NCBI GenBank assembly: GCA_014728875.1
Contig: WJKV01000106.1
Location: 1 to 8,620 of the forward strand
Source of the DNA: Candidatus Woesearchaeota archaeon
GTDB taxonomy: Archaea > Nanobdellota > Nanobdellia > Woesearchaeales > WJKV01
Length of the DNA: 8,620 nt
Direction: 5' to 3'
The notes under the pieces were generated by a model that saw only the letters and a list, made by a program, of their open reading frames with translations, ran no database searches and had not been told where the DNA came from. Both the position numbers and the translations under genes were made by a program. Shown one piece after another: positions 1 through 5,597 of the stretch. How positions within the stretch are numbered: position 1 is the first letter of the stretch; each line of letters starts with the position of its first letter.

Positions 1-2
1 AT

Positions 3-665
3 ATAGATGATCCTGAAAGGGCGATAAAAGAAGCATTAAGAGTTGTTAAAAAAGATGGGAAAATTGTAATTAGTGTTCCGAAAGGTGCAAAAATACAAGC
101 AGAAGGGCACAAATTGTTCTATACTCCAGAATCATTAGTGTCTTTGTTATCAAAATATAGTGATATTGTTGAATTCAGAAATGCGCCTGGCGTTAATAGG
201 CACATGCACGTAGTTATTAGAAAGACTAGAGAACCTGATCAATATGATAAGAGAAAAACAATATATGGAGTCACATTAGGTGAATTAAAGAAATTAAACA
301 GGTCTGAACTAGAAAAAATGATTTCTGCGCTTCCGTCTGCTAAAGATAAGGTGGCTGGATTGGATTCATTAAATGGCACATTGCCTTCATTAGGAAAAGA
401 TATACATGAAATTAAAGGTATAAAATTAAGAGAAGCTTTGATGGACTACAAAGTTTCAACTATTGGAGTAAAAGGCAGACCTATACACAGAGGCTCTGCT
501 TATGATCCAAGAGATTTGACATTAGAACAAGTTGAAAAAATAAGGGATTACAATATTATTTATGGTTTGGCGAGAAGGATGAAGATTGTAGGAAGAAGCA
601 AATTAAATAAACAAGAGCTAAAAAGAAGCGTTTTGAAATGCCTTAGATGTTATAAAAGCAAATAA
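3..665 (+). CDS. SAM-dependent methyltransferase-like protein with C-terminal Rho-N/SAP-like domain (5' partial)
   Basis: The reading frame is open from base 3 to the stop at 663-665, giving 220 residues; the N-terminus lies outside the window. Residues 3-26 read like the end of a class I methyltransferase Rossmann fold (EALRVVKKDGKIVISVP, the usual 'AL+VLKPGG.lliSvP' strand), followed by the common 'FYTPESL..LL' segment at 39-49. SAM-binding motif I would lie upstream and is not seen, so substrate and activity cannot be read. After about residue 80 comes a lysine-rich linker with helical stretches. Residues 183-211 (GLARRMKIVGRSKLNKQEL core) match the Rho N-terminal/SAP-type helix-extended-helix fold, which usually binds nucleic acid. 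Codon use is distinctive: by my count 23 leucines use TTA, TTG, CTA or CTT and none use CTG or CTC, unlike the genes that follow. The methyltransferase call is an inference from one fold half; the Rho-N-like call rests on a short motif. Confidence 0.65.
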   Translation: MDDPERAIKEALRVVKKDGKIVISVPKGAKIQAEGHKLFYTPESLVSLLSKYSDIVEFRNAPGVNRHMHVVIRKTREPDQYDKRKTIYGVTLGELKKLNRSELEKMISALPSAKDKVAGLDSLNGTLPSLGKDIHEIKGIKLREALMDYKVSTIGVKGRPIHRGSAYDPRDLTLEQVEKIRDYNIIYGLARRMKIVGRSKLNKQELKRSVLKCLRCYKSK

Positions 666-689
666 ATCTGGTCTTTTTAAATAAAAAGA

Positions 690-697
690 TTTTTATA
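690..697 (+). promoter_or_regulatory. TATA box for the membrane protein gene (leaderless)
   Basis: The sequence TTTTTATA, preceded by purine-rich AAAAAGA resembling a BRE, is centred about 26.5 nt upstream of the ATG at 720. With the usual archaeal TATA-to-start-site distance, transcription would begin at or next to the start codon, so the mRNA is predicted to be leaderless. No Shine-Dalgarno sequence lies before the ATG. Confidence 0.6.
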
Positions 698-719
698 CCA
701 GTAGTCCTCTTTATGTTGT

Positions 720-1337
720 ATGTCACAGTTTAGCTTTGTAGAAGCGATAAGGAGGTTGAATGAGATAGGTATGCTAGACCTAATCCTGCCTTTCTTACTG
801 TTCTTCACGATCATTTTCGCGGCACTGCAGAAGACCATGATTCTTGCCAGGAAAAGTAAGGATGGCGGTTATGAGAATGCAGAAGAGGTCAAGAAATATA
901 ACATTGTGATAGCTCTGGTCATTGCATGTTTGGTGGTCATACCTCACATTGTGTTCAATGACGGCGACTTGACAAACGGCAAATTGGGCGGGCCATTGAT
1001 GGGCATGCCGAATGTTGTTGAAATCATAAACAACAGCCTTCCTTCTGTAGCTGTATGGGTTGTTGCGATTCTTATGCTTTTGCTTCTTGTTGGATTGTTC
1101 GGACTTGATGATGCTTTCGGAAGTAATACATGGAAGAAATGGATAGTGGCTATCGCAGTCATAGTTGTTGTCTATATCTTTATTTCTGCAGCAGGCTATC
1201 TGCAGAACCTGCCGAGAAGCTTGTACTTTTTGCAGGATCCGGTAAATCAGGCAGTCCTGTTGATTCTATTGATATTTGGTATCATCATCTGGTTCATTGT
1301 TGGCGGCAGAGGGCCCGCGCCAACCACATCTACCTGA
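720..1337 (+). CDS. Five-helix integral membrane protein, family not recognised
   Basis: This 205-residue protein has five hydrophobic stretches long enough to cross the membrane, at about residues 21-43, 61-79, 108-129, 141-161 and 178-196. The N-terminus (residues 1-18) is an amphipathic segment with EAIRRLNE. A charged loop (44-60, rich in Lys/Glu) follows helix 1, and a Gly/Pro/Asn-rich loop (80-107) follows helix 2. The tail is a short Gly/Pro/Thr sequence. There is no signal-peptide cleavage motif, no catalytic motif and no transporter signature that I can recognise. The ATG at 720 is supported by the TATA box 26 nt upstream. It stands alone between two promoters, so neighbours say little about its job. 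Codon use matches the downstream aIF5B gene more than the AT-rich gene before it. Small multi-helix proteins of unknown function are common in DPANN archaea; that is the most I can say. Confidence 0.85.
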   Translation: MSQFSFVEAIRRLNEIGMLDLILPFLLFFTIIFAALQKTMILARKSKDGGYENAEEVKKYNIVIALVIACLVVIPHIVFNDGDLTNGKLGGPLMGMPNVVEIINNSLPSVAVWVVAILMLLLLVGLFGLDDAFGSNTWKKWIVAIAVIVVVYIFISAAGYLQNLPRSLYFLQDPVNQAVLLILLIFGIIIWFIVGGRGPAPTTST

Positions 1338-1350
1338 TTCTGACCAAAAC

Positions 1351-1358
1351 TTTAAAAA
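1351..1358 (+). promoter_or_regulatory. TATA box for infB (leaderless)
   Basis: TTTAAAAA preceded by ACCAAAAC (purine-rich BRE-like) is centred about 27.5 nt before the ATG at 1382. The spacing predicts transcription start within a base or two of the start codon. It would drive infB and the overlapping PUA gene together. Confidence 0.6.
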
Positions 1359-1381
1359 CCATATAATAGTTCTAGCTGTAC

Positions 1382-3157
1382 ATGGCTGTCAGAAAATTAA
1401 TATGCAGTGTTGTAGGACACGTCGACCATGGAAAGTCAAGCATCTTAGATAAGATCAGAGGGACGTCTGTTGTTGCAGGCGAAGCAGGCGCTATCACGCA
1501 GGCAATAGGCGCTTCTATCATTCCTTTAAAGGTCCTGAAGAAAGTATGCGGCGATCTATTAAAACAGCTGAAGATGGAGCTCACTATTCCTGGCTTGCTG
1601 TTCATCGACACTCCTGGCCATGCAGCTTTCACTAACTTGAGAAAGAGAGGAGGGAGCCTGGCAGACATCGCTGTCCTTGTGGTCGATATCAATGAGGGTC
1701 TGATGCCGCAGACAATGGAAAGCATCGAGATACTGAAAGCGCACAAAACACCTTTTGTGATCGCCGCGAACAAGATAGACAAGATAAGCGGCTGGGAGAG
1801 CAATAAGAATAAGAGCCTGATGGCCAACATCAACAGCCTGCAGGAGCATACAAGAAACAAGCTGGACAGGAAAATCTATGAGCTTGTCGAAAAGTTCTAT
1901 AACCTGGGTTTCCAGGCAGAACGGTTCGACAGGGTGGAGGATTATACAAAAGAACTTGCCATTGTTCCTGTCAGTGCTTTGACAGGCGACGGCATCCCTG
2001 AATTGTTGATGGTCATTGTAGGCCTGGCGCAGAAATTCCTTGAAAAAGGACTTGATATTGATACAGAAGGTCCTGCAAAAGGCGTCATCCTGGAAGTAAA
2101 GGAAACAAAGGGTCTGGGGACCACTTTGGATGTCATTCTTTTTGACGGAACACTGAGGAAGAATGATACTATAGTCATAGGAGGGCTGGAAAAACCGATA
2201 ATCGCGAAAGTGAGAGCTTTACTAGAGCCTGCGCCGCTGGCTGAGATGATGGAGAAAAAGACTAAATTTGTCCAGATCAAAGAGGCGGCTGCTGCGACAG
2301 GCGTAAAGATAAGCGCGCCGGGAATAGATAATGCAATCGCAGGCATGCCTATCCGCTCCTGCAAGCCAGAAGACACAGAAAAAGTAGGGCAGGAACTGCA
2401 GGAACAGGTAGAAGAAGTCATTGTCGAGGTTGACCAGGAGGGCCTTATTCTGAAGGCTGACACGCTTGGAAGCCTGGAAGCGATGATCACCATGTTCAGG
2501 CAGAAGAACATTCCGATAAGGAAAGCGACTATCGGCGATATTACAAAAAAAGATGTTCTGCTTGCAGTGAGCAATAAAGAAACAGATCCGCTGAGCGCCT
2601 GCATCTTAGGTTTTAATGTTGCTGTCTCCCAGGAAGTATTAGGATATGCAAAAGAGCAGGGCATCAGGATCATTGACAGCCAGGTCATCTATAATTTATT
2701 GAATGAATACGAGAAATGGGCAGCAGAAGAAAAAAGAAAGATAGAAGCAAAAGTCCTTGATACAGTAACAAGACCGTTCAAGATACAATTATTAAAGGGC
2801 TATGTCTTCAGGCAGAACAATCCTGCTGTCGTTGGCGTGGAGATCCTTGGAGGTACTGCAAAATCAGGCGTCGCTGTGATGAAAGAAGACGGCACAACCC
2901 TGGTGCCTATCAAATCCATGCAGAAGGAGCAGGAAACAATAAGCGAGGCAAAGAAAGGCGACCAGGTCGCAATGTCATTCAGCGGATTAACCATCGGCAG
3001 GCAGATAGAAGAAGAAGAAATCTTGTACAGCGACATTCCTGAAGAGGATTTCAAGAAACTGAAAGAGTATAAAGAATATCTGCAGCCAGAAGAGAAAGTC
3101 ATACTTAGAGAGATCGCGCAGATCAAAAGAGCAAAAAGCCCTATGTGGGGGATCTGA
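1382..3157 (+). CDS. infB: Translation initiation factor aIF5B (IF-2 family GTPase)
   Basis: A 591-residue translational GTPase that promotes ribosomal subunit joining and initiator tRNA placement in the cytoplasm. GTPase motifs are all present: G1 GHVDHGKS at 12-19, switch I around GAITQAIGAS (36-45), G3 DTPGH at 76-80, G4 NKID at 130-133 and G5 SALTG at 198-202. The catalytic histidine is H80. Domain II follows (about 225-335), then domain III (about 345-445, with LKADTLGSLEA), the linking helix, and domain IV beginning near RPFKIQLLKGYVF (about 464). The C-terminus ends in the helix with RAKSPMWGI, as in complete archaeal homologues, so the gene is full length. It lacks the long N-terminal extension of eukaryotic eIF5B and contains no intein, although archaeal infB is a known intein site. 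Start choice is supported by the TATA box 27 nt upstream. Its stop codon overlaps the next start (TGATG), implying translational coupling. Confidence 0.97.
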   Translation: MAVRKLICSVVGHVDHGKSSILDKIRGTSVVAGEAGAITQAIGASIIPLKVLKKVCGDLLKQLKMELTIPGLLFIDTPGHAAFTNLRKRGGSLADIAVLVVDINEGLMPQTMESIEILKAHKTPFVIAANKIDKISGWESNKNKSLMANINSLQEHTRNKLDRKIYELVEKFYNLGFQAERFDRVEDYTKELAIVPVSALTGDGIPELLMVIVGLAQKFLEKGLDIDTEGPAKGVILEVKETKGLGTTLDVILFDGTLRKNDTIVIGGLEKPIIAKVRALLEPAPLAEMMEKKTKFVQIKEAAAATGVKISAPGIDNAIAGMPIRSCKPEDTEKVGQELQEQVEEVIVEVDQEGLILKADTLGSLEAMITMFRQKNIPIRKATIGDITKKDVLLAVSNKETDPLSACILGFNVAVSQEVLGYAKEQGIRIIDSQVIYNLLNEYEKWAAEEKRKIEAKVLDTVTRPFKIQLLKGYVFRQNNPAVVGVEILGGTAKSGVAVMKEDGTTLVPIKSMQKEQETISEAKKGDQVAMSFSGLTIGRQIEEEEILYSDIPEEDFKKLKEYKEYLQPEEKVILREIAQIKRAKSPMWGI

Positions 3158-3624
3158 TGGCTGAACTGCAGGTTCTCAATACAAGAAAAGTCAAGCAGTT
3201 CAAGAAAATCATTCTAGAGCAGTGGGGTGTCGATTTTGATGATTCTTATCTGGTGCTGTGGCGTCCGGACGGCAGCACTTACATAGTCAACAAAGAGATC
3301 AAAAAGATAGATCTGAGCAAATTAAGGATAAAAAATCTTGGTCTGTTTTTTGCAGAATGGAGCAGGAAGGATTTCTGCTTGTCTATCGAAGGCAGCCAGA
3401 TCATCGGACCTAAAGCAAAAAGGAATGTAATAGAATTTGACAAGAAACAGGCAGAAGAATGGCTTCTGGGGCAGGACGCGGAATTGACAGAGAAACAGCT
3501 GACAGAAACAAAAGGCTGTTTTATTGTGAAATATAAGAAAGACTTTCTGGGCAGCGGCAAGATAAAAAATAAAGTCTTGCAGAATTCTGTACCTAAAACA
3601 AGAAGGATAGGCAGCATTGTTTAA
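3157..3624 (+). CDS. PUA-domain protein of the NOL1/NOP2/RsmF-tail (COG3270-like) type
   Basis: A 155-residue protein, start chosen at the ATG that shares its first base with the infB stop (TGATG); a G-rich stretch at 3147-3151 can act as a weak ribosome site. A longer form from GTG 3145 is less likely. Residues 1-85 form a small alpha/beta pre-PUA region (FKKIILEQWGVDF, YLVLWRPDGSTYIV, LRIKNLGLFFAEW, LSIEGSQIIG). Residues 89-152 look like the PUA-like RNA-binding domain found at the C-terminus of RsmF/NOL1-type methyltransferases and in NIP7: VIEFDKKQAEEWLLGQDAEL, then GCFIVKYKKDFLGSGK and the typical 'lkNxxPKxRR' ending (LQNSVPKTRR). There is no methyltransferase domain, so it is a stand-alone RNA-binding protein. 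Family knowledge points to rRNA binding during ribosome maturation; coupling with aIF5B agrees. The exact family (COG3270 or NIP7-like) is not certain. Confidence 0.8.
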   Translation: MAELQVLNTRKVKQFKKIILEQWGVDFDDSYLVLWRPDGSTYIVNKEIKKIDLSKLRIKNLGLFFAEWSRKDFCLSIEGSQIIGPKAKRNVIEFDKKQAEEWLLGQDAELTEKQLTETKGCFIVKYKKDFLGSGKIKNKVLQNSVPKTRRIGSIV

Positions 3625-3632
3625 TGGCAAGG

Positions 3633-3640
3633 TTTTTATA
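3633..3640 (+). promoter_or_regulatory. TATA box for hsp20
   Basis: TTTTTATA preceded by GCAAGG (BRE-like) is centred about 42 nt before the hsp20 ATG. Transcription is therefore expected near 3661-3663, leaving a 16-18 nt leader. This differs from the other promoters of the window, where the spacing is about 26 nt. A second AT-rich block at 3641-3650 could serve instead and would shorten the leader. Confidence 0.5.
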
Positions 3641-3667
3641 ATATTAAATTCATTTGAATCAGTAACA

Positions 3668-3672
3668 GAGGT
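3668..3672 (+). promoter_or_regulatory. Shine-Dalgarno site of hsp20
   Basis: GAGGT lies 6 nt before the ATG at 3679 and is complementary to the archaeal 16S rRNA tail (CACCUCC). It fixes the start codon and shows that this gene has a leadered mRNA, unlike the other first-in-operon genes here. Confidence 0.7.
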
Positions 3673-3678
3673 AGTAAA

Positions 3679-4119
3679 ATGAAAGACTTATGGGATCCGT
3701 TCGAGGAGATGAAGAAGTTCAGGGAAAAGATGGACAGGATGATGGAAGATTTCTGGTCAAAAGAAAGAAGCTTGATGAAGAATATGGGCGTGAAGGAACT
3801 TTCTGTTGACATAGAAGACAAGAAGAACCAAATAGAGATTAATGCGGACCTGCCGGGCATGGATAAAAAAGACATAGACGTGACAGTCGAGAAGGACAGG
3901 GTCGAGATAAAGGCAAAGAAAAAGAAAGAGACAAAAGAAAAGAAAAAAAACTATTACAGGCAGGAAAGGGCATACAGCGGTTTCTACAGGGCGTTCTCAC
4001 TGCCTGCTGTCGTGAACCCGGACAAGGCAAAGTCCTCTTTCAAGAACGGTGTCCTGAAGATAACCCTGCCGAAGACAAAATCACTGCCAAAGAAATCAAA
4101 GAAGCTGGCAATCAAATAA
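3679..4119 (+). CDS. Small heat shock protein Hsp20 (alpha-crystallin family)
   Basis: A 146-residue cytoplasmic holdase chaperone that forms oligomers and binds unfolding proteins without ATP. The N-terminal region (1-36) is amphipathic and Met/Phe/Trp-rich, as usual. The alpha-crystallin domain spans about 40-132, with INADLPGMDKKDIDV (54-68), YYRQERAYSGFYRAFSLP (92-109) and the conserved FKNGVLKITLPK block (121-132). The short tail ends in KLAIK, where L-A-I can act as the I-x-I motif that docks into a neighbouring subunit. The loop at about 78-91 is unusually lysine-rich (KAKKKKETKEKKKN) and is encoded partly by an A8 run at 3943-3950. It has its own promoter and Shine-Dalgarno site, and is followed by a T-rich terminator, so it is monocistronic. 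Heat induction is plausible for the family, but no heat-shock element can be seen. Confidence 0.95.
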   Translation: MKDLWDPFEEMKKFREKMDRMMEDFWSKERSLMKNMGVKELSVDIEDKKNQIEINADLPGMDKKDIDVTVEKDRVEIKAKKKKETKEKKKNYYRQERAYSGFYRAFSLPAVVNPDKAKSSFKNGVLKITLPKTKSLPKKSKKLAIK

Positions 4120-4139
4120 TTTATTTTTCTTAATTTTTT
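4120..4139 (+). terminator. T-rich transcription terminator after hsp20
   Basis: Directly after the hsp20 stop the plus strand carries two runs of T (TTATTTTTCTTAATTTTTTA). Archaeal RNA polymerase terminates at such T-tracts without a hairpin. The site lies in the convergent gap between hsp20 and the minus-strand zinc-ribbon gene. Confidence 0.5.
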
Positions 4140-4193
4140 ACCGAAACGATTAAATAAAGGCCTGAAAAGATTTTTGAAGAAGAATTAATTGTT

Positions 4194-4613
4194 TTATTTC
4201 TTGATATAAGCAAAGTATAACATGATTATTCCTACAACAGCAATTACTATTCCTAAGAAAGGTATGGAGAATAGCAGAAAGATTCCGAGCAGTAGTATTA
4301 TAGGAGCGCTAATCTTCCAGACAGCTCTAACTATGAAATCTCCATAAGCAGTATCAACAGAAAGGGGTTTTTCTTTTTTATCATTATCTCGTTTTGAACC
4401 ATTAATTTCTTTTTGGACTTTCTTGACTTTAGAGGCTTTGATTTCTGGAAAATTAAAGCCTTTAAATTTGCAATTATTACATATGTAGTTTGTAGGAAGA
4501 CCGATTACTGGCTGCAAGGGATTTGATTTATCCATACAAACATCAGGAGATTTGCATTTTGGACAGATCATGACATATTGTTCTTTTTCATTTTTAGTTC
4601 TTTTTTTTGCCAT
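4194..4613 (-). CDS. Zinc-ribbon protein with C-terminal membrane hairpin
   Basis: A 139-residue protein beginning MAKKRTK. A zinc ribbon is clear from CPKC at 17-20 and CNNC at 45-48, with an extra Cys at 26 and the family-like link GLPTNYICNNC; a Phe/Pro-rich FNFPEI follows. A lysine-rich charged linker (59-82) leads to a hydrophobic C-terminal third (about 101-137) that can form two membrane helices separated by a Pro/Phe turn (SIPFLG), ending in lysines. The layout suggests a metal-bound ribbon held on the cytoplasmic face of the membrane. Such proteins are common and uncharacterised in DPANN archaea; binding partner and function are unknown. The gene is AT-rich, and is transcribed alone from a TATA box 25 nt upstream. 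No clear terminator follows it; the 74-bp gap to hsp20 holds only AT-rich sequence. Confidence 0.85.
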   Translation of the reverse strand: MAKKRTKNEKEQYVMICPKCKSPDVCMDKSNPLQPVIGLPTNYICNNCKFKGFNFPEIKASKVKKVQKEINGSKRDNDKKEKPLSVDTAYGDFIVRAVWKISAPIILLLGIFLLFSIPFLGIVIAVVGIIMLYFAYIKK

Positions 4614-4634
4614 ATTGCATAAATACCCGGTTTG

Positions 4635-4642
4635 TTTATAAA
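4635..4642 (-). promoter_or_regulatory. TATA box for the zinc-ribbon gene (leaderless)
   Basis: The palindromic TTTATAAA is centred 25.5 nt upstream of the minus-strand ATG at 4613, predicting a leaderless mRNA. It lies in the 42-bp gap after the MCT-1-like gene, so the two genes are probably transcribed separately. Confidence 0.6.
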
Positions 4643-4655
4643 ATTTATACTAACT

Positions 4656-5105
4656 TTAAGCTTTCCAGATTTCATCTCCGACGTAATGTATCATCTTGAT
4701 GACTTTTCCCTTGTCCATCTGTTTCAGTTCTTGTCCTGAGAATAGCGCGATTCCGATCGCGAGCGGTTTTCTGTTGTTTTCATCGGCGATTACTATTATT
4801 TCGTCCTTTTCTATTTCTGGATCAAAATCTACGATTCCTGGCCTCATTATGTCTGCGCCTTTTGCAACAAAGGGGACTGCAGGCATGTCGACAATTATCT
4901 GTTTGAGTTTTAGGTCCTGGTTTAGAATGTTTTTCAGTGTGGGGAACAGCCTTCCTTCCTGTTCGAAAAAGACCGGCTGTTTGTTCTTATAATAGATGTT
5001 GTCTTTTACTTCCACTTCATCTTTCTTGCCGAAGAAATCAGGTATTCCGAATGCTTGTTCTATTCGTGCATTTAGCTGTCTTGTCTCTTTCTTCCTTATG
5101 AACAT
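4656..5105 (-). CDS. Archaeal MCT-1/Tma20-like PUA-domain RNA-binding protein
   Basis: A 149-residue protein of the archaeal MCTS1-like family. The N-terminal half (1-70) has the usual KKETRQLNARIEQAFGIP helix followed by small strands. The PUA domain occupies about 72-149, recognised from VDMPAVPFVAKGADIMRPGI (72-91), DEIIVIADENNRKPLAIG (101-118) and the ending GKVIKMIHYVGDEIWK. Eukaryotic MCT-1 pairs with DENR to act on 40S subunits in recycling and re-initiation; the archaeal proteins are thought to bind RNA or the small subunit, but their role is less defined. It is the last gene of a minus-strand operon: its ATG lies one base after the stop of the coiled-coil gene, with only a weak GAGAT-type ribosome site inside that gene. 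The presence of aIF5B 2 kb away fits a translation role. Confidence 0.88.
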   Translation of the reverse strand: MFIRKKETRQLNARIEQAFGIPDFFGKKDEVEVKDNIYYKNKQPVFFEQEGRLFPTLKNILNQDLKLKQIIVDMPAVPFVAKGADIMRPGIVDFDPEIEKDEIIVIADENNRKPLAIGIALFSGQELKQMDKGKVIKMIHYVGDEIWKA

Positions 5106-5106
5106 T

Positions 5107-5379
5107 CTACAGCATCTCTTCTATTGCGCCAGAATTTTTTTCTTTATTTTTACTGGGTTTCTTTGCTGCTTCTTTTGCCTGTTTTTCCAGATCTATTCCG
5201 AACTCTTTCAATGCATTGATGTGCATCTGCATCAGCTGCTCTACTATCTGCAGCAGACGCAGCAGCTCTTGCCTCTCTTTTGCCAATGTTGATAAGCTTC
5301 CTTTATGGATTCCGATCTGTTCTTCTTTGCTTGCGCCTTTTGTTTTGTTATTATTTTTCTTTGCTGTCTTTTTTGCCAT
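5107..5379 (-). CDS. Small lysine-rich coiled-coil protein
   Basis: The predicted protein has 90 residues from the ATG at 5379. A GTG three codons upstream (5388) is in frame, but the ATG is preferred because GGGGTG sits exactly 6 nt before it. Residues 1-20 are a charged, disordered-looking Lys/Asn tail (AKKTAKKNNNK). Residues 27-72 are predicted to be one or two long helices with heptad-like leucine/isoleucine/methionine spacing (LSTLAKERQELLRLLQIVEQ, then MQMHINALKEFGIDLEK). A second Lys-rich tail and an acidic IEEML end follow. No cysteines and no known catalytic motif. It is the middle gene of an operon, 13 bp after the rubredoxin-like gene and 1 bp before the MCT-1-like gene. I do not recognise a named family. 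The helical core looks conserved rather than random, and co-translation with its neighbours suggests a partner in the same complex, which is inference. Confidence 0.75.
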   Translation of the reverse strand: MAKKTAKKNNNKTKGASKEEQIGIHKGSLSTLAKERQELLRLLQIVEQLMQMHINALKEFGIDLEKQAKEAAKKPSKNKEKNSGAIEEML

Positions 5380-5385
5380 ACTTAA

Positions 5386-5391
5386 CACCCC
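5386..5391 (-). promoter_or_regulatory. Shine-Dalgarno site deciding the coiled-coil gene start
   Basis: Minus-strand GGGGTG lies 6 nt before the ATG at 5379 and 1 nt after the rubredoxin-like stop codon. It contains GGTG, complementary to the 16S tail, and argues for ATG 5379 over the in-frame GTG at 5388, which overlaps the site itself. Confidence 0.55.
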
Positions 5392-5392
5392 A

Positions 5393-5572
5393 TTATTTCA
5401 GCCTTTTCTTCTCAGCCTGAGAAAGATCCTCTTCATGTTTCAATCTTTCTTCATGGGCTTCTGCGATCTTTATGAAATTCGCACCACTCATTCCGCATTT
5501 AGGACATCTTTGGGGAGGAAGGTCTCCCTCATAGACGTATCCGCAGACTTTGCATTGCCATTTAGCTGCCAT
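5393..5572 (-). CDS. Stand-alone rubredoxin-like metal-binding protein (59 aa)
   Basis: Reading the minus strand from the ATG at 5572 gives 59 residues starting MAAKWQCKVCGYVYEGDLPP and ending at TAA 5395-5393. Two knuckles, CKVCGY (C7, C10) and CPKCGM (C23, C26), separated by 12 residues, match the short rubredoxin fold seen at the C-terminus of rubrerythrin (W.C..CGY.HEG..P..CP.C). Four cysteines would hold one Fe or Zn. The rest (36-59, KIAEAHEERLKHEEDLSQAE...) is a charged helix. No diiron domain is attached, so it cannot be a rubrerythrin itself; it could be an electron carrier or simply a zinc-stabilised binding module. The gene is first in a three-gene operon with a good promoter 29 nt upstream, and its length explains why it is easily overlooked. 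Gene reality is well supported by the motif, promoter and filled gap; function is open. Confidence 0.88.
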   Translation of the reverse strand: MAAKWQCKVCGYVYEGDLPPQRCPKCGMSGANFIKIAEAHEERLKHEEDLSQAEKKRLK

Positions 5573-5597
5573 TATTAACTTATATTTGAATTATATC

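Noticed and set aside
114..665. A TTG start at 114 for the first gene
   Set aside because: The same frame is open to the window edge and bases 3-113 encode a recognisable methyltransferase strand, so this is an internal position of a gene cut by the window.
673..688. Inverted repeat CTTTTT-AAAT-AAAAAG after the first gene
   Set aside because: The stem is purely A/T except for one closing pair and adjoins a TATA box; it is probably a by-product of AT-rich promoter sequence rather than an operator or hairpin terminator.
1372..1860. 162-codon open frame on the minus strand
   Set aside because: It lies entirely opposite infB GTPase motifs, has Ser/Leu-rich nonsense composition and no promoter; it is an antisense shadow.
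1942..2688. 248-codon open frame on the minus strand
   Set aside because: Long, but opposite the well-conserved domains II-III of aIF5B, with Ser/Phe/Ile-rich low-information protein and no start signals.
3145..3156. GTG start at 3145 for the PUA protein
   Set aside because: It would add four residues inside infB; the ATG at 3157 in a TGATG overlap is the more usual coupled start.
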